NCBI RefSeq assembly: GCF_000252165.1
Contig: NZ_BAET01000022.1
Span: 1-64,000, forward strand
Direction of reading: 5' to 3'
DNA from: Glaciecola punicea ACAM 611
GTDB taxonomy: Bacteria > Pseudomonadota > Gammaproteobacteria > Enterobacterales > Alteromonadaceae
DNA length: 64,000 nt
Below the pieces are notes generated by a model that ran no database searches, had not been told where the DNA came from, and worked only from the letters and a program-made list of their open reading frames with translations. Below are positions 10,601 through 19,161 of the stretch, piece after piece. Position numbers and translations under genes: made by a program. Each line of letters opens with the position of its first letter. Position 1 is the stretch's first letter.

Positions 10601-10851
10601 AATTTACTGCCGACTATTAGCTTAATCGGCAGGTGGTTGTTTTTGATTTCAGCATATGCACGCACCACGCCAGCCATGGAGCATTCATCGGTAATTGCAA
10701 TAGCTTGATAACCTAAGAAGTAAGCTTGACGCACTAGCTCTTCAGGATGCGAGGCACCTTTTAAAAAAGAAAAATTAGATTGGCAAACCAATTCTGCAAA
10801 GCCCAATAAGGACGCATTATCGGTAGGCGAGCCGTTAAATGAAATAGCCAT
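7615..10851 (-). CDS. dnaE2: Error-prone DNA polymerase III alpha subunit DnaE2
   Basis: A 1078-residue C-family polymerase: N-terminal PHP domain (from about residue 14), palm with the catalytic PDIDVDFE motif near residue 400, fingers, helix-hairpin-helix and an OB fold near the C terminus. It is shorter than replicative DnaE (about 1160 residues) and sits behind imuA and imuB, both marks of DnaE2. The ATG lies inside the imuB 3' end (17-nt overlap). With ImuB it performs translesion synthesis and causes damage-induced mutation. RQPTLFDDL near residue 935 resembles a beta-clamp-binding motif; that reading is tentative. SOS control comes from the LexA box before imuA. Confidence 0.93.
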   Translation of the reverse strand: MAISFNGSPTDNASLLGFAELVCQSNFSFLKGASHPEELVRQAYFLGYQAIAITDECSMAGVVRAYAEIKNNHLPIKLIVGSKFVFEEQELVLICPTHDAYKECCRVITNARRRAEKGQYALSRWDLTSIKHCFCLWIPALPAHTKSAKPSSDGALSKPNHGFASWLCKHFQERLFLVVKRWLGANELDYLAHCQDLSETFELDIIASSNALMHDASRLEIQHCLQAISMGCCINELGRHAQANGEASLRSINKLKSLYPVQWLNNACLLASACTFDMSDLSYKYPSEVVAKGMTPTQYLRLLVEQGIKNRFAHGVSHNIRDIIEKELLLIKSQRYEHFFLTIHDIVMFAKSQNILYQGRGSAANSVVCYCLEITAVDPRQINVLFERFISKERNEPPDIDVDFEHERREEIIQYIYNKYGRERTAIAATVVCYRFKSALREVGKVLGVNTTDLDFFIKNVNRRDKAISWQSQLGELGIDPDSSLGNKFVHLVEQLIGFPRHLSQHVGGFVISQGPLYELVPVENAAMAQRTVIQWDKDDLETLKLLKVDVLALGMLSAIRKCFDMLKDEYKQDCSIAFITALGDDPQVYKQIRSADTVGLFQIESRAQMSMLPRLKPKCYYDLVVQIAIVRPGPIQGDMVHPYLKRRDGLEAIDYPSQEVKNVLERTMGVPIFQEQVIQLAMVAAGFSGGEADQLRRAITSWKKNGELNKFRQTLISGMTKRHYCQAYAERLFEQICGFGEYGFPESHSASFAVLAYVSAWLKHYYPAVFYVGLLNSLPMGFYTASQLIQDAKRHHIAILPVCVNQSNYDHTLISIHNTITSRASATKKQAASSTYGIRLGLRLVKGLKSSSIDTLQRARQAKLFTSIQDIRCLKIPKPCLQALASANAFACFGQDRFNSRWELMNDIPDLPLFNQAIHKGSSTVQTPNRPVAIRQPTLFDDLVEDYASTGLSVKHHPVEMLSNAGLLPKFTHAKEIALVAHQSYICVIGVVACRQSPGTAAGVTFITLEDHTGNTNVVIWQRSARAQKKAYLNAKILQVKGILERGNGGVEHIIAGKLVDLTPLLQKLDVSAREFR

Positions 10852-12385
10852 GTAAAAACCATTCCTGCGTAGGTGTCTTGAATATCCATACCTGTTGACC
10901 GTCTTCGCTTTGGCCTATGTAATAATCCCTATTGATAGGGCGGTCGTCCCACCAGCCCGTTTGTATCCGCTCAGGCCCTTTTATAACCTGCACTTTTAAG
11001 CGTAAAGGCTCAGGCGTAGGCAACAGCAGGCCTGGCCTATCAGCAAATATGCTTGTAGAAGAATAATCGTTCTTATATTTTTGTGCGCTGTTTTGTGCGT
11101 TTTTGTGACGATTTCCAGAATCAATCGCGCAGGTCTCGGTGTTATGCTCTGGCCTAAAGTCGCCCACAAAATGAAGGTGATTAACGCCCTTACTGCCTAA
11201 TTTACTTTGCAGGCGCGAGAGTAAAGTAAGCGACGCCAAATGTGTCGATTTTTGCGCAAACATGTCGTCGTTTGCCACTTCCGCTATTTCATACTGCTTG
11301 CAGCTCAACGATAGCGCGTACACCGGTGACTCAAATTTGACCGACTCAAGCCCCAGGCCAATTATATCGAGCCAGTCTTGGCTTTTGTATATGGGCCTAA
11401 TACTGGCAAAAGTATGCGTTTGTGGCGCGTGATCGCGCTGGAAAAACTGCATGTCGATAGATAAACAATGCGCGTTTCGTAAGCGTAAAAACTCGCTTAG
11501 CTTGTCAATGCATAAACCTATTACGGGCAGTAATTTTGCCGTAAGACTTATTTCGTAAAGCAGCTCCATATAGTCATAGTAGCGTGTTTTAGGCTGGTAG
11601 AAGCTAACGCGCGCGGCTTGTTTCCCCTGCAGCTCATTTATAATACTCATGCTAAAACGTGATACGCGGTTGGCTAATTCAGCTACCGCAAGGGCGCGCA
11701 TATCGGCGTATGTTTTTACCCCAATACGCGCGAGTTTTGTAAGATCTTTGGGGTCAATATCGCTGTGGCTTAACGCGCACACATCAAGCTGGGTGGCAAT
11801 ACATTTACGATCATCGCTTATTATCGCCCTATTATTTAGCGCAAGTACCTTTGCGCCTTGCACTGAGTAACTTGCTGCCGCAGTAAATTGCACTTGCTGA
11901 GCAATAAGCACTTGTTTAATAATTTGCCAATATTGGCCTAAGCCCCCATATAAGCTCAGCATGTTTTGCACTCTTAAAATAATCGCTTTAGGCGGCGCTA
12001 ACACAATGTCAGACGTGACTAAGTACAAATTATCGGCAATATTGACAATATGCTTACTTTCTATGTTTTCACTGTATTCATGCAGTTGAAGACTGCTGCA
12101 GCTTAAACTGGCACTTGCTAAGCCCATATTCACATTTAAACCTTGTTCAAGCGCTTTTTTATTGAGTTGACATAGAGTATTTGTGCGCGCATCTACTATG
12201 GCTCTTGGGGCATCATTCGCTTTATTTGAGGTGTCCATTTGGGAATTTCGCTTGCTCTGCGGTAAAGCCTGGGCATGCGAAGATTTAGCCACATTGAAAG
12301 ACTTAAGCTGCGCAGCCTCAATTAAATCGAGCTGTAGCCTAGGAAAATGCAGGTAAATCCATAGTGAGCGAGTGTCAAACTGCAT
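10835..12385 (-). CDS. imuB: ImuB, inactive Y-family polymerase-like mutasome adaptor
   Basis: A 516-residue DinB/UmuC-superfamily protein. Its N terminus (LWIYLHFPRLQLD) stands where active Y-family polymerases carry the metal-binding DMDxFFA motif, and the acidic residues are not conserved. This is the known hallmark of ImuB, a non-catalytic hub linking DnaE2 to the sliding clamp. It starts 3 nt after the imuA stop and overlaps dnaE2 by 17 nt, giving the classic imuA-imuB-dnaE2 operon. A Ser/Asn/Lys-rich linker around residues 415-445 precedes the C-terminal domain. Confidence 0.9.
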   Translation of the reverse strand: MQFDTRSLWIYLHFPRLQLDLIEAAQLKSFNVAKSSHAQALPQSKRNSQMDTSNKANDAPRAIVDARTNTLCQLNKKALEQGLNVNMGLASASLSCSSLQLHEYSENIESKHIVNIADNLYLVTSDIVLAPPKAIILRVQNMLSLYGGLGQYWQIIKQVLIAQQVQFTAAASYSVQGAKVLALNNRAIISDDRKCIATQLDVCALSHSDIDPKDLTKLARIGVKTYADMRALAVAELANRVSRFSMSIINELQGKQAARVSFYQPKTRYYDYMELLYEISLTAKLLPVIGLCIDKLSEFLRLRNAHCLSIDMQFFQRDHAPQTHTFASIRPIYKSQDWLDIIGLGLESVKFESPVYALSLSCKQYEIAEVANDDMFAQKSTHLASLTLLSRLQSKLGSKGVNHLHFVGDFRPEHNTETCAIDSGNRHKNAQNSAQKYKNDYSSTSIFADRPGLLLPTPEPLRLKVQVIKGPERIQTGWWDDRPINRDYYIGQSEDGQQVWIFKTPTQEWFLHGYFI

Positions 12386-12388
12386 ACT

Positions 12389-13141
12389 TTAGCTACTGGC
12401 TTGAATAGGCACAACTTTATCGCTGCCGTGCACATCATATTTACGCTGCTTAATCGAATTATGTGTGCGACAAGCAAAAGGTAAGGCTATATTAACGGCC
12501 TTTTGCGCCCAGCCTATTTTTTGTTTATTAACGGTAATACTTAAATTGTCGGCCCGCCTAGTAATACTTAAGGATAGACTGAGCGGTAAATTGCTCAAAT
12601 GAGCGCTGTTATTTCCCTCGTTTTGGGCTTTTGAGCTTGCCGCTTGTGAAGCATTGTGCAGCCAAACACAGTAAGCGCCTCCTTTTTGCGCGGCATGTTC
12701 AAGCTTACGCACTTGAATGTGGCTAAGTTTTTGCTGCCATATAAACACAGCGCAGCAAGCACCGCTTTTAGCAGACTGTTCAGCGCTCCATAGCGCGTCA
12801 TCTATCCTATTCGTTCTTACAACCACCAGTTGCGCCAGTGAAATGTTTTGCGCCAGCAAAAACTCGGCGTTCAGGCTAAATGGCGGATCAATAAACATAT
12901 ATATTTTATGCGGGCCATTTTCGCTGTGCTGGCGCTGTAAAATAGACAGCATGAAGCGTATTTCACCGCAGCCTAGTGCACTTTGTAGGTGGATCATACC
13001 TGCAGGGGGAAACCCACTTGATAGCACATTATCAAGGCTTTCATAGCCTGTGCCTAGCCTGTTAGGGCTAGCTTGATGCTTAGCATTTGCGGCTGTCCAT
13101 ATCCATTGCTTATTTTGTAAGTCATGCAAAATAGGATTCAT
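12389..13141 (-). CDS. imuA: ImuA, RecA/SulA-like mutasome protein
   Basis: A 250-residue protein first in the imuA-imuB-dnaE2 operon. The N-terminal motif LGTGYESLDNVLSSGFPPAGMIHL resembles the RecA-fold start of ImuA and SulA-related proteins; the expected P-loop is replaced by SALGCGEIRF, so nucleotide binding may be lost or altered. ImuA is required with ImuB and DnaE2 for mutagenic repair in species that lack umuDC. Its ATG lies 16 nt from a strong LexA operator, so the whole operon should be derepressed by DNA damage. The C-terminal tail is the least conserved part. Confidence 0.85.
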   Translation of the reverse strand: MNPILHDLQNKQWIWTAANAKHQASPNRLGTGYESLDNVLSSGFPPAGMIHLQSALGCGEIRFMLSILQRQHSENGPHKIYMFIDPPFSLNAEFLLAQNISLAQLVVVRTNRIDDALWSAEQSAKSGACCAVFIWQQKLSHIQVRKLEHAAQKGGAYCVWLHNASQAASSKAQNEGNNSAHLSNLPLSLSLSITRRADNLSITVNKQKIGWAQKAVNIALPFACRTHNSIKQRKYDVHGSDKVVPIQASS

Positions 13142-13584
13142 AATTAGCTTAATTTATACTGTATGGATATACAGTATAAATACAATTAAAATAGACGCAA
13201 GCGCGAAATGTACCCCTTGCTGATGTGGCTGTTTAATTGTTTGTTTTGGAATGGGTTTTTGTGGAAGCCTGAGCGTAATGAGACATAATGGTGGCCGTCG
13301 TTCACGGCTGAAGGTGACATGTGTTTAGTAGAGTCATTAATAAGCTACTAAGAACAGGCAGAATAATAAGTCATTGCCAAGGTGGTCACTAAGCTTGAGC
13401 AATGCGTGTATTTTCTGTGATAAAGAGAACAGTCAAGCGGCTGCATAAAATGACCCAAGTACAAGCTAAAAAAGAAATGAGCCCTGTCGGCTTAACGTGG
13501 GTACGTACCCACGACTATTTACCGCAGCAGCACGTCATGGCGTTCACCAAAGAGTAAGAAAAACTGTTACCTTATTCGATAGTA
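13142..13584. other. Intergenic region with LexA box, perfect palindrome and a 51-codon ORF
   Basis: This 443-nt gap holds the imuA promoter and LexA box at its left end. At 13402-13557 (+) there is an open frame of 51 codons ending in VRTHDYLPQQHVMAFTKE; it has no clear ribosome site and I recognise no family. Inside it, 13496-13513 is an exact 18-nt palindrome (CGTGGGTACGTACCCACG). The rest shows nothing recognisable. Confidence 0.5.
13157..13176 (-). promoter_or_regulatory. LexA (SOS) box of imuA-imuB-dnaE2
   Basis: TACTGTATGGATATACAGTA contains the full CTGT-N8-ACAG LexA core with the flanking TA on both sides and matches the gammaproteobacterial consensus almost perfectly. It ends 16 nt before the imuA ATG, a position where LexA would block transcription initiation. 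Confidence 0.93.
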
Positions 13585-14997
13585 TTAGCCCAAAGGAATT
13601 TGATTATCATTTAACATTGCCACGCCTTCCTGCAGGCTAAATGCTATACGATAGTTTTCGCCCTCACGTGTCACCATACCTTGCTGCACCAGTCCTTCTA
13701 ATGTGCCTTGTACCTGCTGGCTTATTATAGCGGCTTGTTCCTGTTCACTTAAGGCGGCAAAGTTGGGATTCATCGATAACTGCCTAGCCATCATGGTGGC
13801 CGCAATAAATTCAGCCGCGTTTTTTTCTATTAGCATGGCGCTAGTGACGACGGCATTTTGCATCCAAAAGGCAGTGTCTTCTAATGATCTAGGCAGTTGG
13901 GTAAGCTCAGCTATGGAGACTAGAATGTTACCGCTAAATTCACTGTCGTTTATCTTACCGCTAATGTTACTGAAATTATATTCCGGTTTTGCTGTGAGTT
14001 GGTCTAGTAAATAAGTGCTGATAAACGTGTCCAAATCAATTTGTACCTGCTCTGGGTTTGAAATATTTTCTATCATTTTGTTTGAGAAATCTTGGTAGGC
14101 GAGCAAAAATTTAGCTTGGATATTATTAATTTCAATCACGCTTAACAAATCGCTAAGCTGTATTTTCGTCGCATCAATTTGTGCCACTTTGCTGGTGATT
14201 GTTATGCCGCCTAAGTCACTGCTTTTGTCGTAGCGGGTAAGACCTTCTAATTCAGTATCAGTAACGCGCACCTGTGTGCCTTTACTTAAATCGTCAAAGA
14301 TCATGGCACTGGCTGATATACGCGAATTTGAATCGTATAAGCCTTGAGACATCATAGTGGCAATAGATTCACCCGACTCAATGCTCAGCGCTAGGCCTTG
14401 AATGTCAAAATTTAAGATGTTTTCTACATTCATACTTAAGCCTCGCGATACGGCGTTGTACATTACTTTGCTATTTGACAGTTCGCCCTTACCTTGCAAA
14501 CCGGTAAAGTTGACCTTGCCTTGGGTCTCAGGATCGATGTAGGTCAGCGCCGCTATCGCGTCTTGATAGGTGGTGGTGCCAAATATGCCGGTTAAACCCT
14601 CAAACTTATACAGATTCTCAGCATTTGATAATACTAAGCCTGCTGGCAGCTCGCTTGATTGTGTTTGCACAACACTGCGCAGCCAGCCAATCGCAAATCC
14701 GTCGTTTATAATGAAAGGACCGTGACTGCCTGTTACTTCTATATTGACTGAAAAAACGGGTGGTGATTGGCCAGTCATACCAGACATATCAGGTATATCC
14801 ATACCCACGGTGACTAGTGCTTGCGTGTTAAACCAGCCGCTTTGAATACTGATCACCGAGGCTGTATAAGCCGGGTTTTTATTCACCGCGTTCACCGCGT
14901 TTTGAATACCATTTGCAAGCTGTACGCTCACAATTTTAGGTCCAATAAGTACTGTGGCAAGCACAAGTACTACTACGAATATAAGGACTTTTTTCAT
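13585..14997 (-). CDS. DUF945 family (YdgA-like) protein
   Basis: A 470-residue protein with an N-terminal hydrophobic segment (about residues 4-20) that acts as signal anchor, followed by the DUF945 layout: a short conserved start (VQLANGIQNAVNAVN, then QSGWFNTQA), a long beta-rich middle, and a helical C terminus ending near the inner-membrane/periplasm interface. E. coli homologues YdgA/YihF are periplasm-facing with no settled biochemical function. GGAA 5 nt before the ATG supports the start. It lies 166 nt downstream of the DUF885 lipoprotein on the same strand, with a possible weak hairpin (GCGCTGC/GCAGCGC, 15096-15127) between, so co-transcription is uncertain. Confidence 0.8.
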   Translation of the reverse strand: MKKVLIFVVVLVLATVLIGPKIVSVQLANGIQNAVNAVNKNPAYTASVISIQSGWFNTQALVTVGMDIPDMSGMTGQSPPVFSVNIEVTGSHGPFIINDGFAIGWLRSVVQTQSSELPAGLVLSNAENLYKFEGLTGIFGTTTYQDAIAALTYIDPETQGKVNFTGLQGKGELSNSKVMYNAVSRGLSMNVENILNFDIQGLALSIESGESIATMMSQGLYDSNSRISASAMIFDDLSKGTQVRVTDTELEGLTRYDKSSDLGGITITSKVAQIDATKIQLSDLLSVIEINNIQAKFLLAYQDFSNKMIENISNPEQVQIDLDTFISTYLLDQLTAKPEYNFSNISGKINDSEFSGNILVSIAELTQLPRSLEDTAFWMQNAVVTSAMLIEKNAAEFIAATMMARQLSMNPNFAALSEQEQAAIISQQVQGTLEGLVQQGMVTREGENYRIAFSLQEGVAMLNDNQIPLG

Positions 14998-15163
14998 GAG
15001 TATTCCTTGTTTAACTTAAATGATATAGGTGTCGCAATACAGCTTTGGCCTGCATCACGCAGCGCGTATAGTACCCAAGTCGATACACAAACAAAAGCGC
15101 TGCTTATATCTCACTATAACGCAGCGCCTTAAGCGCAAGTTTTTGCGTCTTCTCTTGCGCCCT

Positions 15164-17008
15164 TTATTGCGATATTTCTTGCGACACTATAAAGGCCTCA
15201 ATTTTTTCTTCGAGTATAAAAAGAGGGATAGAACCGTTCGCTAACACAGCGTCGTGAAAAGCGCGCAGGTCAAAAGCATCACCTAGTCTAGACTCTGCTT
15301 TTGCGCGTAGCTCTTTAATTTTAATTTCACCAATTTTGTATGAAAGGGCTTGCCCAGGCCAAGAAATATAGCGGTCAATTTCGGTGCGTACATTATGTTC
15401 AGATAAGGCGGTATTTTCAAACATATAGTCTAATGCGCGCTCCCGGCTCCAGCCAAATACATGCATACCGGTGTCGACCACAAGGCGAGCTGCACGCCAC
15501 ATTTCGTAGCTTAGGCGGCCAAAGTCATCGTATGGGTCTTCATACATACCAACTTCTAAGCCTAAAAACTCTGCATATAAGCCCCAGCCTTCTCCGAACG
15601 CTGAAATATAGGTTGAGCGGCGGACTTCTGGTAGTTCAATCATTTCTGCTGCTAGTGAGATTTGCAAATGATGGCCCGGCACCGCTTCGTGTAAAGTAAG
15701 CGCGGGAATGGCGTAAAGTGGGCGTTTGTTAAGCGCATAAGTATTCACCCAATAATAACCAGGCTGGTCGTCGCGTCTTGGTGAAATATAACGGCCGGTG
15801 GTGTATTTAGGCGCAATTTCGTCAGGAACAGGGGCAACCCCATAGGGTGTACGAGGCAGTTTATAAAATAATTTCGGTAGCTTTGCATCCATCTTTTTTG
15901 CCACATAAGACGCATATATAATAAGGTCTTTGGGTGTTTTTGCATAAAACTGCTCATCAGTCCGTAAAAACGCAATAAACTCGTTTATATCACCCGAGAA
16001 TTCGCCTTTTGCAATTAAGCTATCGACTATGCTTTGCATGTCGGCGCGAATACGTGCCACTTCTGCAAGACCAATGTCGTGAATTTCTTGCGCGTTTAAC
16101 GAGGTGGTTGTGTAGTGCAGTATGCGATTGTTATAAAACTCCATGCCCATGGGCCACGTATTAACCGCTATGTCGGTTTTGGCATTAGGTACATATTCTT
16201 GTGTAAAAAAGGTGTAGAAATCTTTATATACATCATTTGCTTGCATAACTAAGCTCGCAAGTGTGGCTTTATCCGTGGCTGACATCACACCTTCTTTAGC
16301 GTTAGCAATTGGCTTATAAAACGGATGCTGTTCGATGTTAGCAGCACTAAGGCCCTCAATAATATAGGCGCTAATAGTGTCTTCGTAGCCTTTAAGCACT
16401 ACTTGGGGCTGAGTGTGGCCTAGGCTAATGCCTTCTTTCATATACATAATATTATGCGCAAATTGCTCGGGCAGCTCTTGCAGCATTCGTTTATAAACGA
16501 GTACATCGCTTGCGTTATTAATACGCGTACCGCCCACTGATGAGCCTAAGCTACTATGAAAACCAAATTCTGACGTGATAGGCACTCTGTATTCTTTAAA
16601 TTCAAACTGAGCAATGGTGTTGTCAAGTCGATACATTTGCATTAACAGCGTAATACGCTCGCTTTTATTTAATGTATTTTCATCTATTTTTGCAAGTGCT
16701 TCACGAAAACTCACAAAGCGAAGGTGTCTGGCCTGTAGGGCAGGTAGGCTAATATCGGTAAATTGTCTGGTTAACTCAAGGGCCTTTTTTCCCTTCGACT
16801 TTGCTAGGCTTGGGTATTGGCTAAGCTCATATTGCCAGATTTCGTCAATCAGCTTGGTAAATGCTGCTGACTGAGGCGCTATTTGGTTTGAAGAAAGGCT
16901 AAGCGCTGGACTTGTCGAGGCAGTAGATGACACATTTTGCTGTGCACATCCCATCAGCGCTAAGGTAAAGGCGGTAAAGGTGAGTGTTAAAGGAAAGGTT
17001 TTGAACAT
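15164..17008 (-). CDS. DUF885 lipoprotein, predicted metallopeptidase-like
   Basis: A 614-residue protein from the ATG at 17008, chosen because GGAG sits 6 nt upstream; an in-frame ATG at 17020 is less well placed. The N terminus is a lipoprotein signal with lipobox LMGC (Cys about residue 21), predicting a lipid-anchored envelope protein. The DUF885 body contains HEAVPGHH near residue 445, an HExxx(x)H-like zinc-ligand arrangement in families related to M32-type carboxypeptidases, with GEGWGLYAE following as the probable third ligand region. Some family members degrade peptides in the periplasm; the substrate here is unknown. It is followed by the DUF945 gene on the same strand. Confidence 0.85.
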   Translation of the reverse strand: MFKTFPLTLTFTAFTLALMGCAQQNVSSTASTSPALSLSSNQIAPQSAAFTKLIDEIWQYELSQYPSLAKSKGKKALELTRQFTDISLPALQARHLRFVSFREALAKIDENTLNKSERITLLMQMYRLDNTIAQFEFKEYRVPITSEFGFHSSLGSSVGGTRINNASDVLVYKRMLQELPEQFAHNIMYMKEGISLGHTQPQVVLKGYEDTISAYIIEGLSAANIEQHPFYKPIANAKEGVMSATDKATLASLVMQANDVYKDFYTFFTQEYVPNAKTDIAVNTWPMGMEFYNNRILHYTTTSLNAQEIHDIGLAEVARIRADMQSIVDSLIAKGEFSGDINEFIAFLRTDEQFYAKTPKDLIIYASYVAKKMDAKLPKLFYKLPRTPYGVAPVPDEIAPKYTTGRYISPRRDDQPGYYWVNTYALNKRPLYAIPALTLHEAVPGHHLQISLAAEMIELPEVRRSTYISAFGEGWGLYAEFLGLEVGMYEDPYDDFGRLSYEMWRAARLVVDTGMHVFGWSRERALDYMFENTALSEHNVRTEIDRYISWPGQALSYKIGEIKIKELRAKAESRLGDAFDLRAFHDAVLANGSIPLFILEEKIEAFIVSQEISQ

Positions 17009-17084
17009 GCTTTTCTCCATGGTAATTAACTGACGCTAGGCTGAGCGGCTGCTTCTTTGTTACATCAATCGCGATTTCGTAGCA

Positions 17085-17417
17085 TTATTTTCTGGGGGTG
17101 TAAATCGGACTGTGAATAGATATGACTTTGCCTGTCTTATCTGTAAAAGGTCGAATTTTGGCGCTGCCTTTTTCTTTTACTTGATCTATTCTAAGCACAT
17201 TATGCATCGGAATAAAGGTTCGGTCTACGCCGAGAAACTCATCTTTTAGCCTCTCGTGGCTTGGATCTACTACTAATCCGGTGCGGGTGTCCCACACAAA
17301 ATCGGCTATTTCGATGAAGCCAAAAATAGAGCTGCTCATTAACTCCTTTACATATAGCTCGTAGCGTTCGCCGCCACTGATAAACTCTACTCTATAGAGC
17401 GTGCTTTGCTTATTCAT
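17085..17417 (-). CDS. DUF1820 family protein
   Basis: A 110-residue soluble protein. I set the start at the ATG 17417 (MNKQSTLYRVEF), because DUF1820 proteins begin just before the YRVxF strand; an upstream in-frame start at 17459 adds an unrelated 14 residues. Family features visible are YELYVKELMSSSIFGFIEI, VVDPSHERLKDEF and the IPMHNVLRIDQV segment near residue 75. The function of DUF1820 is not established; it is a conserved small cytoplasmic protein of gammaproteobacteria. Likely monocistronic. Confidence 0.85.
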   Translation of the reverse strand: MNKQSTLYRVEFISGGERYELYVKELMSSSIFGFIEIADFVWDTRTGLVVDPSHERLKDEFLGVDRTFIPMHNVLRIDQVKEKGSAKIRPFTDKTGKVISIHSPIYTPRK

Positions 17418-17606
17418 GATAGGTTTGTACTTCTGGGTAAAAGAAAGTATTAATAGCATTAATTAGGCGAGTTCAGCAAATAAAGTTTCAGGCACAATTA
17501 CGTCTCAAGCACTTTGCAGCGAGGACTTTCTTGCTCATGCTCTTTTAGAAGGGCGTGACACTGGTTCATGAGGCCATGAAATGCGCAGACTAGTGCATCG
17601 GCACTG

Positions 17607-17711
17607 TTAGTATTTTGCAGATGTAATTGCCTTTGGCGTGAGCCACAGCACAATGAGTGAAAAAGTAGCGGCAGCGGAGGGCAATGCCGGCACAACATTA
17701 AATAGAAACCC
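17607..17711 (-). other. Possible remnant of a membrane protein downstream of cysD
   Basis: Immediately after the cysD stop one minus frame reads through a hydrophobic stretch (NVVPALPSAAATFSLIVLWL) to a TAA at 17609, resembling a single membrane helix of a permease. An overlapping 66-codon frame (17498-17698) looks compositionally unlike a protein gene. Because SLC13-type permeases often accompany cysDN, a decayed permease is conceivable, but the match is only by hydrophobic character. Confidence 0.15.
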
Positions 17712-18622
17712 TAAAAATACCCTTCGCGTTTTTTCTTTTCCATTGAGCCAGTTTGATCTTTGTCTAAAAGACGCCCCTCTCGTTCACTCGTTTTACTCAA
17801 GATCATCTCTGTGACAATTTCTTCTCGCGTGATGGCCTTACTTAATACGGCACCGGTTTGCGGATAACAACCCAAAGTTCTAAAGCGTATCCAGCGCTTT
17901 TGTAAACTGTCTTTTTCTTTTGCACTTAAGTGGGGCAGCATTCTATCGTCGTCTAAGCCAAGAATTTGCCCGCTGTCTCCATCTATCCAACTCATGCGTT
18001 CTTGCGCGAAATAAAGGGGCACTATGTCAATTTGCTCCTGCAGTATGTATAGCCAAATGTCTAATTCAGTCCAATTAGACAATGGAAACACACGTATCGA
18101 TTCTCCCTGGTCTACTTTAGTATTGTACAAAGACCATAATTCAGGGCGCTGTTGTTTGGGGTCCCACTGATGGTCTGCGTTTCGAACGGAAAACACACGC
18201 TCTTTCGCACGCGACTTTTCTTCATCGCGACGTGCGCCGCCTAGCGCGGCATCAAACTTATATTTGTCAACCGCTTGCTTTAGCGCAATGGTTTTCATAT
18301 GGTCATTGTATTTGACCGAACCTGAGGTAATTGGGTGAACCCCTAAATCGAGCGCTTCTTGATTAATATGCACAATAACATCTACGCCAAGCTTTTTTTT
18401 CAGCTTATCGCGAAAAGCGCCCATTTCGTGAAATTCCCATGTGGTGTCTATATGCAGAAGAGGAAATGGCACTTTGCTAGGGGCAAATGCTTTGCGGGCT
18501 AAATGCAGCATTACCGTGGAATCTTTACCAATAGAATAGAACATGCACGGGTTTTCAAAGCTAGCGGCTACTTCGCGCATTATATGGATTGCTTCTGCTT
18601 CTAAGAGTTGAAGATGGTTCAT
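17711..18622 (-). CDS. cysD: Sulfate adenylyltransferase subunit 2
   Basis: A 303-residue CysD of standard length. The PP-loop [13 protein letters not shown] near residue 29, the [12 protein letters not shown] segment, [18 protein letters not shown] near residue 128, and the conserved C-terminal [10 protein letters not shown] with a basic KKKREGYF tail are all present, so the catalytic subunit looks intact. It forms APS from sulfate and ATP for sulfur assimilation and normally needs the GTPase subunit CysN. No cysN follows: downstream comes non-coding or decayed sequence and then an unrelated DUF1820 gene. AAAGGGA before the ATG is a good ribosome site. CysN may be elsewhere in the genome. 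Confidence 0.93.
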   Translation of the reverse strand: MNHLQLLEAEAIHIMREVAASFENPCMFYSIGKDSTVMLHLARKAFAPSKVPFPLLHIDTTWEFHEMGAFRDKLKKKLGVDVIVHINQEALDLGVHPITSGSVKYNDHMKTIALKQAVDKYKFDAALGGARRDEEKSRAKERVFSVRNADHQWDPKQQRPELWSLYNTKVDQGESIRVFPLSNWTELDIWLYILQEQIDIVPLYFAQERMSWIDGDSGQILGLDDDRMLPHLSAKEKDSLQKRWIRFRTLGCYPQTGAVLSKAITREEIVTEMILSKTSEREGRLLDKDQTGSMEKKKREGYF

Positions 18623-18797
18623 GTGATCCCTTTACCGGTAAGTTATAAAAACATAAGGCAATAATATAAGTAAATAAAGTCTTTAGTAAGTCGTTATTTT
18701 CACCATTGTTGTTCCGCTTTCCCAGACAAAGTATTTTTACCCGTTTTTTTCTTATGTAACGCCCAATATATCGCACTAAATAACAAAGAACTTTCAA

Positions 18798-19160
18798 TTG
18801 CTCAGTCTACCGCGCTACAGCTACGAGCGACTAGTTCGGAAATTAAATACTGCACCACCGGTTCGCGCCAAGGCACTCATAAGGTGGCAGCATCCTGAGT
18901 TAGGTTTTATGATGCTGAATGACTTTATCCTCAAGATTGGCCAATGGGTAATTCAGGGGTCGTGCGCAGTACTAGCTAGGTTTGACAAACTGCACAGCAC
19001 AAAGCTAGCACTAGCCCTTAACCTATTTACAAAACAAATTGAAAATGATCAACTGTTTGACCAAGTTAAAACGGCTATTGCGCTTAATAATATTGACACC
19101 GTCAGTTTTGGTATAAATAATACTTCGCCCATTCTTAAATACTCACAGGGACTAAAAAGC
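18798..19160 (+). pseudogene. Decayed EAL-domain (c-di-GMP phosphodiesterase) fragment
   Basis: This frame encodes AKALIRWQHPELGFMMLNDFI, then IGQWVIQGSCAVLARF and LALALNLFTKQIENDQLFDQV, which align in order with the EAL-domain core (EALLRWQHPE, IGxWVLxxAC, LAVNLSxxQF). The catalytic Glu of the EAL motif is replaced by Lys, the loop equivalent to PLAEETGLI is missing, and similarity stops around 19140, before the second half of the domain. There is no GGDEF or sensor part and no N-terminal EAL barrel strand of normal length. It is therefore an inactive relic. The next gene begins at 19162, out of frame with it. Confidence 0.75.
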
Positions 19161-19161
19161 G

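Noticed and set aside
15340-15699. 119-codon antisense frame inside the DUF885 gene
   Set aside because: Opposite strand of a well-supported gene; protein has no recognisable features.
17498-17698. 66-codon frame after cysD as a real gene
   Set aside because: Composition is unlike a protein (Cys/His/Leu runs), no family resemblance, weak ribosome site; more likely decayed or intergenic sequence.
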